A DNA stretch of 64,000 nt from Chitinophagales bacterium. GTDB taxonomy: Bacteria > Bacteroidota > Bacteroidia > Chitinophagales > UBA10324. A model generated the notes under the pieces. That model made no database searches. It was not told the origin of the DNA and saw only the letters and a program-made list of their open reading frames with translations. Positions within the stretch are counted from its first letter, which is position 1. Every line of letters begins with the position of its first letter. The stretch lies in contig JANWXQ010000053.1 of assembly GCA_025057275.1 (NCBI GenBank), positions 1-64,000 on the forward strand, read 5' to 3'. Below are positions 9,647 to 18,309 of the stretch, in pieces. The position numbers and the translations under genes were made by a program.

Positions 9647-9742
9647 ATGCCCTCAGGCAAGAAAAGAAAAAGGCATAAGATGGCGACGCACAAGCGCAAA
9701 AAGCGCCTGCGCAAAAACCGCCACAAAAAGAAATTGCGTTAA
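9647..9742 (+). CDS. Conserved basic micro-protein (31 aa), AURKAIP1/COX24 (mS38/bS22)-like candidate
   Basis: ATG-initiated ORF MPSGKKRKRHKMATHKRKKRLRKNRHKKKLR* directly before the RNase E/G gene; too short for the supplied ORF track; 21 of 31 residues are K/R/H. Confidence 0.65.
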   Translation: MPSGKKRKRHKMATHKRKKRLRKNRHKKKLR

Positions 9743-9908
9743 GCTTGCTGCCGGCGGAACCTGCCTGCAACAGGCTTCTCCCTAGCGATCAGCCTGCTGC
9801 AACCATTTATTTCGCAAGGCAACCGCAGGCTTTGTATTCTTTGGCCGGAAGGCTTATGGGCCACCGAACATGTCGCTTTTCTTTTATTGCCCGGGCGGGT
9901 AAAATGCT

Positions 9909-11510
9909 ATGCCTACCGACGCCACACCCAAAAGAGAACTGATCATTAACGCTGGTAAACAGGGTGTAGAGCTGGCTTTGCTGGAAGATGGCCTGCTGGT
10001 GGAGCTGCATCAGGATCATCCCAACCGCAGCCTGGCCATCGGCGATCTCATCCTGGCGCGCATTGACCGCATTGTGGCCGGCATGAATGCCGCCTTCGTG
10101 GACATTGGTCAGGCAAAAAACGGATTTCTGCACTACTCTGACCTTGGCCCTCAGATCCGTTCGCTTCAAAAGTTTACCCGAATGGCTCTGGAAGGTTCAG
10201 CACCCGATAACCTGGCCGACTTTGAGCTGGAACCCGAAACCCTGAAAACCGGCAAGATCGCCAACACCCTCAACAAGCGAACCCCATTGCTGGTTCAGAT
10301 CATCAAAGAACCCATCAGCACCAAAGGCCACCGTTTGTCCTGCGATATTTCCCTGGCCGGCCGCTTCCTGGTCCTTATCCCCTTCACCAACGAAATCAGT
10401 ATCTCCAAAAAAATTGCTGCGGCCGACGAACGCAAGCGTTTGCAGCGGCTGGTGGAAAGCATCAGGCCGAAAAACTTCGGCATCATCGTGCGCACGTTGG
10501 CTGAGGGACGCTCCGTTCAGGAACTCCACGAAGAACTGATGCATCTGATGGAAAAATGGAAGTCGCTGACCCGGCAACTTAAGGGCGCCCAGCCTCCGGC
10601 AAAGGTGCTCAGCGAATTGAATAAGACTTCTACGCTGTTGCGCGATATGCTCAACGATTCGTTTCATCGCATTGTGGTCAACTCGCGGGATCTGTACAAC
10701 GAAATCCGCAACTATATCGGTCGCATTTCTCCCGAACAGGTGGATATCGTTCAGTTGTACAGCGGCCGTACACCGGTTTTCGATCAGTTTGATGTTACCA
10801 AGCAGATCAAATCATCGTTCGGCCGGCAGGTGCCTCTCAAGAACGGTGGCCATCTGATTATTGAGCACACCGAAGCCATGCACGTCATTGATGTCAACAG
10901 CGGTCAGCAGCAGATGCAGGCCGCCAGTCAGGAAGAAAATGCCTTGGCTATCAACCTGGCGGCCATTCAGGAAGTGGCCCGTCAATTGCGGCTGCGCGAC
11001 CTGGGCGGCATCATCATTGTAGATCTGATTGACGTGCGCAACCCCGAAAGCCGGCGGCAATTGCAGAAAACCATGCACGAGCTGATGAAGCGTGATAAGG
11101 CCCGCCACACTATTTTGCCGATAAGCCGTTTCGGCCTGATGCAGATCACACGCCAACGGGTAAAGCCTGAAGTTTCGATTGCTACTGAAGAAGTATGCCC
11201 CGACTGCGGGGGAACGGGCAAGATCGGGCCCTCCATTCTCATTTTGGATGAAATAGAAAAAAATCTGGAGCACATCATCAGGCACAACAACCAAAAACAA
11301 ATTACCCTTTTCGTTCATCCGTATCTGGAAGCGTATATAACCAAAGGCCTATGGTCCATCCGCATGAAATGGTGGTGGAAGTACCGGCGTTTTATCCGGG
11401 TGGATTCCAATGATAATCTGGCCATTGGCGAATTCCATTTCTACGACAGTCAGGGAGAGGAAATTGTGCTGAACGGCGGCCCGCAGCACCAGGAACATCA
11501 CAACAGGTGA
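9909..11510 (+). CDS. rng: Ribonuclease E/G family protein
   Basis: S1 region GDLILARIDRIVAGMNAAFVDIGQAKNGFLHYSDL; HVIDVNSGQQ; LGGIIIVDLIDV; CPDCGGTGKI. Confidence 0.95.
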   Translation: MPTDATPKRELIINAGKQGVELALLEDGLLVELHQDHPNRSLAIGDLILARIDRIVAGMNAAFVDIGQAKNGFLHYSDLGPQIRSLQKFTRMALEGSAPDNLADFELEPETLKTGKIANTLNKRTPLLVQIIKEPISTKGHRLSCDISLAGRFLVLIPFTNEISISKKIAAADERKRLQRLVESIRPKNFGIIVRTLAEGRSVQELHEELMHLMEKWKSLTRQLKGAQPPAKVLSELNKTSTLLRDMLNDSFHRIVVNSRDLYNEIRNYIGRISPEQVDIVQLYSGRTPVFDQFDVTKQIKSSFGRQVPLKNGGHLIIEHTEAMHVIDVNSGQQQMQAASQEENALAINLAAIQEVARQLRLRDLGGIIIVDLIDVRNPESRRQLQKTMHELMKRDKARHTILPISRFGLMQITRQRVKPEVSIATEEVCPDCGGTGKIGPSILILDEIEKNLEHIIRHNNQKQITLFVHPYLEAYITKGLWSIRMKWWWKYRRFIRVDSNDNLAIGEFHFYDSQGEEIVLNGGPQHQEHHNR

Positions 11511-13138
11511 TAACGGGCTACCAGCGGCATGCGGCGGCCCGGGCCAAATGCCTTACTGGATACCCGCAGCACCGGCGGCGCTTGACGGCGTTTGAATTCG
11601 CTGCTGCTAACCAGATGCAAAACCCGATCCACCAGCGATGCCTCATACCCCAGGGCCACCAGCTCCTGCCTTCCTTTTCGACGCTCTATATGCTCAAACA
11701 AAACGGCATCCAGCGCATCGTATGGCGGCAGACTGTCGCTGTCCAACTGGCCGGGTCGTAGCTCAGCCGAAGGGGGTTTTTTCAGAATGGCTTCAGGAAT
11801 CCGTTCTCCCTGCCGATTGATCCAATGCGCTAACCGATACACCTGCGTCTTGTAAACATCTCCCAGCACGGAAAGGCCTCCGGTCAGATCGCCATACAAC
11901 GTTCCATAGCCCGTAGCAAGCTCGCTTTTGTTGGAGCTGTTTAACAATACAAGGCCATGCTTATTGGCATAAGCCATCAACAGCAGACAACGCAGGCGCG
12001 ATTGCAGGTTTTCTTCTGTAATATCAAACGGCTTTTTACCAAAGTAAGGCTGCATTAAAGCCACAGCCTGCTCATAAAGTCCGCTGATGGGAATCACCTC
12101 GTGACGGATACCCAGACGGCGAGCCAGTTCAATGGCATCGGTTACCGATTGCGGTGATGTGAATGGCGACGGCAGTAATAAGGCATGCACTGATGGCGCG
12201 CCCAGGGCATCAGCAGCCAGACAGGCCACTACAGCGGAGTCAATGCCGCCGCTCAGCCCTATGACAGCACTGGACAACTGCATCTTTTGGAAATATTCTT
12301 TCAGGCCAAAAACCAGCGCATCATAAAGCAGCGCTTCCGGCATCCGCTCTTTTACCATCGAAGGACCAGAATAGGTTGCCACCTCATCCAGGTCATATAG
12401 GCGAAGATCTTCGGTAAAATAGGCAAACTCATCCACGATGAACCCGCCGGGAGCAGCCACCAGTGAGCCGCCATCAAAAATCAATTCCGTCTGTGCACCC
12501 ACACAGTTGCAGTAAAAGACCGGCAGGTTATGCCGGCGGGCTATGTCCTCCACCAGCCGGATGCGTTCACCGGCCTTTTGTACATCAAAAGGCGAAGCCG
12601 AGCTGTTGATCAGAAAACCGGGATCAAAGCGCTCCAGGTGGTCCAAAGGTGAGATGCGATACAGGGGATTACTGCCTACGTTCCAGATATCCTCACAAAT
12701 GGTGACGGCAGCCTGTCGTGAGCCGATGCGAACGGTTTGAAAATCGCTGTTGGGTTCAAAATAGCGATACTCATCAAACACATCGTAGTTCGGCAAAAGC
12801 GACTTATGTCGGACGGCAGCTACCTGGCCGTCGTGCAGCAGATAGGCAGAGTTGAACAGGTCTTTACCCTCCGGTTGCGGATTGACTGACGGGGCGCCGA
12901 TAAGGGCAGCTATGCCCCTTGTGTCTTGAGCGATGCGATGGACAGTTTGTTCACAGTGGCCAACGAAGCTGCGGTATTCCAGCATGTCCTGCGGCGGATA
13001 ACCGCAAACGCACAACTCGGAAAATACGACCAGGTCGGCCCCCCGGCTGCGCCCTTCCGCAATAGCGGCTGAAATCTTTGCTGCATTGCCCTCAAAATCA
13101 CCGATGACGTAGTTCTGCTGCGCTAACGCAATCTTCAT
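11498..13138 (-). CDS. nadE: Glutamine-dependent NAD+ synthase
   Basis: N-terminal nitrilase domain (VFSELCVCGYPPQDML, VTICEDIWN, VFYCNCVGAQTELIFDGGS) plus synthetase SGGIDSAVVACLAADALG, LNSSNKSELATGYGTLYGDLTGG. Confidence 0.96.
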   Translation of the reverse strand: MKIALAQQNYVIGDFEGNAAKISAAIAEGRSRGADLVVFSELCVCGYPPQDMLEYRSFVGHCEQTVHRIAQDTRGIAALIGAPSVNPQPEGKDLFNSAYLLHDGQVAAVRHKSLLPNYDVFDEYRYFEPNSDFQTVRIGSRQAAVTICEDIWNVGSNPLYRISPLDHLERFDPGFLINSSASPFDVQKAGERIRLVEDIARRHNLPVFYCNCVGAQTELIFDGGSLVAAPGGFIVDEFAYFTEDLRLYDLDEVATYSGPSMVKERMPEALLYDALVFGLKEYFQKMQLSSAVIGLSGGIDSAVVACLAADALGAPSVHALLLPSPFTSPQSVTDAIELARRLGIRHEVIPISGLYEQAVALMQPYFGKKPFDITEENLQSRLRCLLLMAYANKHGLVLLNSSNKSELATGYGTLYGDLTGGLSVLGDVYKTQVYRLAHWINRQGERIPEAILKKPPSAELRPGQLDSDSLPPYDALDAVLFEHIERRKGRQELVALGYEASLVDRVLHLVSSSEFKRRQAPPVLRVSSKAFGPGRRMPLVARYHLL

Positions 13139-13191
13139 ATCGCAGCAAAGGTACCGTGGCTTACGTCATGGCTGCAGCAGACAGGCAGTTG

Positions 13192-13863
13192 TCAGAAATT
13201 GAGCGCCAGCAACAGCCGAAGATAATTCTGCCGGGCCTTGTTTTTGTTTTCTTTGGGCAAAGTCAACACATTAAAAAAGCCGTTAGAAAACTGAATTCCC
13301 GCGGTTAACGAAGCTACGCCGGGAAAATCGTGCTCAATGCCTGCCCCCATGAGCAATCCCATATTAAATAATCCGACATCTTTGGAAAAGTTCAGCTTCT
13401 TCTCCGTAAAGGAAGGCATGATCAGGTCACCACGCGAACGAACCCTGATACCAAAATTGAAACCAAACTGTCCAAAATACCTCAAATCACCTACCGTGCT
13501 GCTCATCAGGCGCAAGGTGAGTGGCGCTTCCAGGTATTCATTACGTAATGATACTTCGGTGCCTCCAGGGTAAACCGGCAGCTCAGTGGAACTCTGGAAG
13601 CGTACCGAATCGCTGAACTGGAGTTTGCCCCCTACCTGTGAAATGAGGAATCCGGTAGAAAACGAGTAATTATCTGCAATAAATAAATCTAGCAGCGCAC
13701 CGTAGTAAAAACCAAGGCACGACCCCGTGCGCTCAAGCCCTTTTTCGGGCGTGGTCATCCAGGCCAGCTGCGGACCTGCACTGATAGCCAACCGGAAGTC
13801 GTCCTGAGCCTGGGCATTCAACGAAATCAAGACCGGCAAAAGAAGAAAGCATCTGCGGAACAT
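13192..13863 (-). CDS. Outer-membrane beta-barrel protein (PorT-family-like)
   Basis: Signal peptide MFRRCFLLLPVLISLNAQAQ, alternating beta-strand pattern, C-terminal LRLLLALNF; start moved from 13890. Confidence 0.65.
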   Translation of the reverse strand: MFRRCFLLLPVLISLNAQAQDDFRLAISAGPQLAWMTTPEKGLERTGSCLGFYYGALLDLFIADNYSFSTGFLISQVGGKLQFSDSVRFQSSTELPVYPGGTEVSLRNEYLEAPLTLRLMSSTVGDLRYFGQFGFNFGIRVRSRGDLIMPSFTEKKLNFSKDVGLFNMGLLMGAGIEHDFPGVASLTAGIQFSNGFFNVLTLPKENKNKARQNYLRLLLALNF

Positions 13864-13941
13864 AGGAAAAGGCTGGCGAAAGATAAACATTCGACTTTAT
13901 TTCCTCTTATAACGATAAAACTCTGTAAAGTTTAAAGGCTT

Positions 13942-14439
13942 TCAAGAAGAGGTGTCGTTAAACTTTTTCCTGTACGTTTCACCGATGGCGGCAATTTCAT
14001 GGATGGCACGATCCAGATGCTTTTCGTACAGGTCCAAAAGATCTTCCAAAGTGATCTGACCATGGCTTTCGTAAAATACCGTATGCAGCCACACATGTTG
14101 ATCCAGATTCTTCAGCAGCAGGTAGTTGCTGGCCCGCAACAGGCGAAACAGTTTTAAAGAAGGACCTATGGCCTTTTGATAGTAAGCAAGCGATTCCACC
14201 CACAGGTCCTTGTCAAAAGCGAAGATGCGCTGCGTGGGTTCGGCCACAGCCCGCCGCAGATTGATGTAGGCGCTGGCCTCCAAATCTGCCAGATGAACAA
14301 CAATTTCATTGATGTTCCACTCGTCGGAGCGTGTCCGGAACCGGATGCTTTCCCGGGGCACCTGACGCAGTTCGTACATCAGCCGAAGATAGCCGCTGCC
14401 GTACCGGCGTATTTTTTTTTCGCGCGACGAAATCATGAT
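13942..14439 (-). CDS. DinB-superfamily protein
   Basis: SDEWNINEIVVHLADLEASAYINLRR; YESHGQITLEDLLDLYEKHLDRAIHEI. Confidence 0.8.
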   Translation of the reverse strand: MMISSREKKIRRYGSGYLRLMYELRQVPRESIRFRTRSDEWNINEIVVHLADLEASAYINLRRAVAEPTQRIFAFDKDLWVESLAYYQKAIGPSLKLFRLLRASNYLLLKNLDQHVWLHTVFYESHGQITLEDLLDLYEKHLDRAIHEIAAIGETYRKKFNDTSS

Positions 14440-14564
14440 AACCTCTTCGGGCGGCAAGATACGATCCCTTCCGACTGTTGCACCTCAGCCTGTTCGTAGC
14501 GGTCTTGATGCCACCCGGTGGAATAGGCAGGCATTTGATTATTTCGCTGTTTCCAACAGCGGCC

Positions 14565-16682
14565 ATGGCCCGTCAGAATCATGTGTTGGACACGCCTATA
14601 GAATTTCTAAAGGGAGTGGGGCCGGTGCGTGCCGAGTTGCTCAAAAAGGAATTGCAGATATTCACGTTTGGCGACCTGCTGTTTCATTTTCCTTTTCGCT
14701 ATGTGGATCGCACGCAGTTTAACCCTATTGGCTCCCTGCATCCGCAACAGCAATTTGCGCAGGTCAAGGGAATACTTACGGAAAAATCGGTTATCGGAGA
14801 AGGGCGAAGCCGCCGGTTGAGCGCCTGGCTTCGCGACGGCAGCGGTGAGCTGGAATTGCTGTGGTTTCAGGGTTTGAAGTGGGCAGAAAAAAATCTGACC
14901 CCCGGTTTAACGTACATAGCTTTCGGGCGGCTTAGCTTTTTCCGTGGGCAGTTCAGTATCAGTCATCCTGAACTGGCCCGTGCCGACGATGGCGCGGCTA
15001 TTCCGTTTGCCGGAAAAATGCAACCGGTGTATCCTTCTTCCGAAAAGCTGAAAAGCCGCCACCTGGACAGCCGCGGCCTGGGCAAACTCATCCATACTCT
15101 GCTGGAGCAGATCAGCGAAAGCGACGTGCCGGAGATTCTTCCACCCGATATGGTGAAGCGACAGGCTCTTACCGCCCGCTTCGCAGCATTTCGTCAGATG
15201 CATGCGCCGGCCAGCGAATCTGAGGGCGAACAGGCCCGCAAACGGTTTTGTTTTGAAGAACTGTTTATTCACCAATTGCGAATGGCTCGCCTGCACCGGC
15301 ACCGCCAGTCGCGAACTCCGCTGTGCACACTGCGCTCCAGCGGCAGCCTTTTGCAGCAATTTTATCAGCATCAACTTCCCTTTTCGCTAACCGAAGCACA
15401 AAAACAGGTGATCCGCGAAATCATTGCCGATATGAAAAGCGGACGTCAGATGAACCGCTTGCTTCAGGGCGATGTGGGAAGCGGCAAAACCATCGTTGCG
15501 CTGTCAGCCATGCTGGCTGTCATCGGCAACGGTGCCCAATGTGCGCTGATGGTTCCCACGGAAGTGCTGGCCTATCAGCATTACCGGAACATCAGTCAGC
15601 TTACTGCCGGGCTGAATGTATCGGTCGGTCTGCTTACTGCATCCGTGAAAGGAGCCGCCCGACGGCAGGTGCTGGAGCAGGCTCAAAAAGGGGATCTGCA
15701 TTTGCTTATCGGCACGCATGCGCTGCTGGAAGAAAGCGTACGTTTCCATCAGCTCGGGCTGGTAGTCATTGACGAACAGCATCGGTTCGGCGTTGCCCAG
15801 CGGGGCCGCCTTTGGCTGCATCAGGCCCAGCCTCCCCATGTGTTGGTGATGACGGCCACCCCTATACCGCGCACACTGGCCCTCACGCTGTACGGCGACC
15901 TGGATCAGTCCGTTATTCGTGAGTTGCCGCCGGGACGTCAGCCCATCGTTACCGCTCACCGCACCGATGCCCACCGGCTGCGTATTTTTTCTTTCCTCAA
16001 ATCAGAAATTGACCGAGGTCGGCAGGCATATGTGATTTATCCCCTGATCGAAGAATCCGAAAAGCTGGATCTCAAATATCTGATGGATGGCTATGAAGCG
16101 ATCAGCAGGGCTTTTCCATTGCCGCAATACGCCGTAAGCATCGTGCATGGACGCATGAGGCCAGAAGACCGCGAGTACGAAATGCAGCGCTTCGTGAAGG
16201 GACAGACCCAAATCATGGTCGCTACCACCGTGATTGAAGTAGGTGTGGATGTGCCGAATGCCACCGTGATGATAATCGAAAGCGCCGAGCGCTTTGGCCT
16301 GTCGCAATTGCATCAGCTTCGCGGACGCGTGGGCCGGGGTGCCCACAAGTCGTACTGCATTCTGATTACTCCGGAACGCATCAGCTCCGAAGCCCGGTCA
16401 CGCATCAGCATCATGACGCAAACCACCGACGGATTTCGCATTGCCGAGGAAGATCTGCGGCTGCGCGGCCCGGGCGATCTGGAAGGCACCCGTCAATCAG
16501 GCATGATCGAATTTCGGGTGGCCAATCCCCTGCGCGATGCTTCCCTGCTGGAGCAAGCCCGCAATGAAGCGGTGCATCTTGCCCAACAGGATCCCGATCT
16601 GATGCTTCCTGCCCATCAGGCTTTGAAGCACTACCTGATGCACAACGAAAAACGTTTCGGTAACTGGATACGGGTGTCGTAA
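14565..16682 (+). CDS. recG: ATP-dependent DNA helicase RecG
   Basis: PIEFLKGVGPVRAELLKKEL; LLQGDVGSGKTIVALSAM; VIDEQHRFGVAQRG; TATPIPRTLALTLYGDLD; ESAERFGLSQLHQLRGRVGRG. Confidence 0.97.
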   Translation: MARQNHVLDTPIEFLKGVGPVRAELLKKELQIFTFGDLLFHFPFRYVDRTQFNPIGSLHPQQQFAQVKGILTEKSVIGEGRSRRLSAWLRDGSGELELLWFQGLKWAEKNLTPGLTYIAFGRLSFFRGQFSISHPELARADDGAAIPFAGKMQPVYPSSEKLKSRHLDSRGLGKLIHTLLEQISESDVPEILPPDMVKRQALTARFAAFRQMHAPASESEGEQARKRFCFEELFIHQLRMARLHRHRQSRTPLCTLRSSGSLLQQFYQHQLPFSLTEAQKQVIREIIADMKSGRQMNRLLQGDVGSGKTIVALSAMLAVIGNGAQCALMVPTEVLAYQHYRNISQLTAGLNVSVGLLTASVKGAARRQVLEQAQKGDLHLLIGTHALLEESVRFHQLGLVVIDEQHRFGVAQRGRLWLHQAQPPHVLVMTATPIPRTLALTLYGDLDQSVIRELPPGRQPIVTAHRTDAHRLRIFSFLKSEIDRGRQAYVIYPLIEESEKLDLKYLMDGYEAISRAFPLPQYAVSIVHGRMRPEDREYEMQRFVKGQTQIMVATTVIEVGVDVPNATVMIIESAERFGLSQLHQLRGRVGRGAHKSYCILITPERISSEARSRISIMTQTTDGFRIAEEDLRLRGPGDLEGTRQSGMIEFRVANPLRDASLLEQARNEAVHLAQQDPDLMLPAHQALKHYLMHNEKRFGNWIRVS

Positions 16683-16684
16683 CC

Positions 16685-16861
16685 TCAGCGACGAGGCGGC
16701 CGGTAGTGTTCGTTTATCTTTTCCGGAAACAGCTCCTGACGCTTTTCCCGTTTGGTGCTTCCTTCTGTTCCGGTGATGGCGCCATTCATGTAGGCCGGAC
16801 AGGTTTGGCGGTGACAGGATAGAAGCACCAGCACCAAGACAAGCAACAGCAGCATCCGCAT
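16685..16861 (-). CDS. Small predicted lipoprotein (58 aa)
   Basis: Minus-strand ORF MRMLLLLVLVLVLLSCHRQTCPAYMNGAITGTEGSTKREKRQELFPEKINEHYRPPRR*; lipobox LLSC; too short for the ORF track. Confidence 0.6.
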   Translation of the reverse strand: MRMLLLLVLVLVLLSCHRQTCPAYMNGAITGTEGSTKREKRQELFPEKINEHYRPPRR

Positions 16862-16937
16862 ACCTCAAATTTACTCCATTCATCCCAGTGCTTCCTTTTC
16901 ACTGATGCAAAGGCCATGGGACGTAGTCAGTCGATGA

Positions 16938-16968
16938 TTTGCATTTGCAATACATTCTTCTATTTTTG
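16938..16968 (+). promoter_or_regulatory. Bacteroidota-type promoter TTTG-N19-TATTTTTG upstream of the second HU gene
   Basis: TTTG (16938-16941), 19-nt spacer, TATTTTTG (16961-16968); matches the -33/-7 consensus TTTG / TAnnTTTG; HU start at 17001. Confidence 0.7.
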
Positions 16969-17000
16969 ACGTCCTGTTTTCAAACGAAACTGTGCCGGTC

Positions 17001-17273
17001 ATGAACAAAGGCGAACTGATTGTCAAGATTTCCAGGGACGCAAAAATTTCCAAGTCGGCAGCCAACGCTGCCTTGGATAGTTTCATCAACAATACGATGA
17101 GTGCCCTCAAAAAAGGAGACAAGGTGGTTTTGGTGGGTTTCGGCACTTTTCTGGCCGTGCGCCGGGCTGCGCGTAAGGGCCGCGTGCCCCGCACCGGTCA
17201 AACGGTTACCATTCCGGCGCGCAAGGTGGTTAAATTCAAGGTGGGCAAGGACTTTGCCGCCAAGGTTCGTTAA
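17001..17273 (+). CDS. HU family DNA-binding protein
   Basis: MNKGELIVKISRDAKISKSAANAALDSFINNTMSALKKGDKVVLVGFGTFLAVRRAARKGRVPRTGQTVTIPARKVVKFKVGKDF. Confidence 0.96.
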   Translation: MNKGELIVKISRDAKISKSAANAALDSFINNTMSALKKGDKVVLVGFGTFLAVRRAARKGRVPRTGQTVTIPARKVVKFKVGKDFAAKVR

Positions 17274-17339
17274 TCGGGCAGCAGGGTCATCAAGGAAAAA
17301 CAGTTATTGATTTAGAGAAAATCGTAATACAACCTGATT

Positions 17340-17507
17340 ATGGGTAAAGGCGACAGAAGAACGCGACGGGGCAAACTGTTCCGGGGAACGTTTGGGGTTA
17401 CCCGGCCGCACAAAAAGAAATCGGGCACAGCCGTTGCCCCGGCACCTGCAGCAAAGCCCGCACCAAAGCCCAAAAAAGCAGCGCGTCGCAGCAAATCCGC
17501 AGGCTGA
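17340..17507 (+). CDS. 30S ribosomal protein THX (bTHX) homologue with Ala/Pro/Lys-rich tail
   Basis: [61 protein letters not shown]; MGKGDxxTxRGKxFRGTFGxxRP is the THX signature; absent from ORF track (55 aa). Confidence 0.88.
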   Translation: MGKGDRRTRRGKLFRGTFGVTRPHKKKSGTAVAPAPAAKPAPKPKKAARRSKSAG

Positions 17508-17510
17508 AGT

Positions 17511-18164
17511 TCAGGGCGCCAAACGCTCCCTTTTCCAGAGCGCATTTCCCTGATGCACGTAACGAATCCGGTCGTGCAGGCGATTGGGCTGTCCCTGCCA
17601 GAATTCTATCTGGTAAGGAATGATGCGATACCCGCCCCAGTACGAAGGTCTGCTCAGGGGTTTTTGCCGGGCTTCTAACTGTCTGCAGCGCTCACGAAGG
17701 GCTTCCAGGTCATCAATCACGGCACTTTGCGGCGAAACCACGGCAGCCACCTGACTGCCCGTCGGGCGGGAAGCAAAGTAGGCATCGGACGTTTCTGCCT
17801 CCAGCTTTTCGGCCCGCCCTTCAATGCGCACCTGACGACTCAACGGCGGCCAGTAAAAAAGCAATGCGGCATAGGGATTCCAGAGCAGTTCCTTTCCTTT
17901 ACGGCTTTCGTAATTGGTATAAAAAACAAAAGCTCCGTCTTCCACATCCTTCAGCAAAACGACACGGCAGCTTGGCTTGAAATCCACACTGCAGGTCGCC
18001 AAAGTCATGGCATGAGGTTCTTCCATGCCGGTTGCTACGGCATCAGCAAACCATTGTTCAAAGAGCACAAGCGGGTCGGAAGGCAGTTCGGCTTCCCGCA
18101 ACGGATATCCCTGATAGTCGCGCCGCTGTTGCAGCGCCTCACGAAGCGGCCCTTCTGTGTTCAC
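17511..18164 (-). CDS. pdxH: Pyridoxamine 5'-phosphate oxidase
   Basis: MTLATCSVDFKPSCRVVLLKDVEDGAFVFYTNYESRKGKELLWNPYAALLFYWPPLSRQVRIEGRAEKL; SRPSYWGGYRIIPYQIEFWQGQPNRLHDR. Confidence 0.97.
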   Translation of the reverse strand: MNTEGPLREALQQRRDYQGYPLREAELPSDPLVLFEQWFADAVATGMEEPHAMTLATCSVDFKPSCRVVLLKDVEDGAFVFYTNYESRKGKELLWNPYAALLFYWPPLSRQVRIEGRAEKLEAETSDAYFASRPTGSQVAAVVSPQSAVIDDLEALRERCRQLEARQKPLSRPSYWGGYRIIPYQIEFWQGQPNRLHDRIRYVHQGNALWKRERLAP

Positions 18165-18179
18165 TTAGGGTGCATTCCG

Positions 18180-18253
18180 TCGGGGTGAGAGGACTCGAAC
18201 CTCCGGCCTCCACGTCCCGAACGTGGCGCGCTAGCCAACTGCGCTACACCCCG
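18180..18253 (-). tRNA. tRNA-Pro (anticodon CGG)
   Basis: Minus-strand cloverleaf CGGGGTG-TA-GCGC-AGTTGGCTA-GCGC-G-CCACG-TTCGGGA-CGTGG-AGGCC-GGAGG-TTCGAGT-CCTCT-CACCCCG-A. Confidence 0.93.
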
Positions 18254-18309
18254 ATAAGCTGGACGTTGCCGTACGGCAGCAAAGTTAATGGGAATAGCCT
18301 GCCATATGG

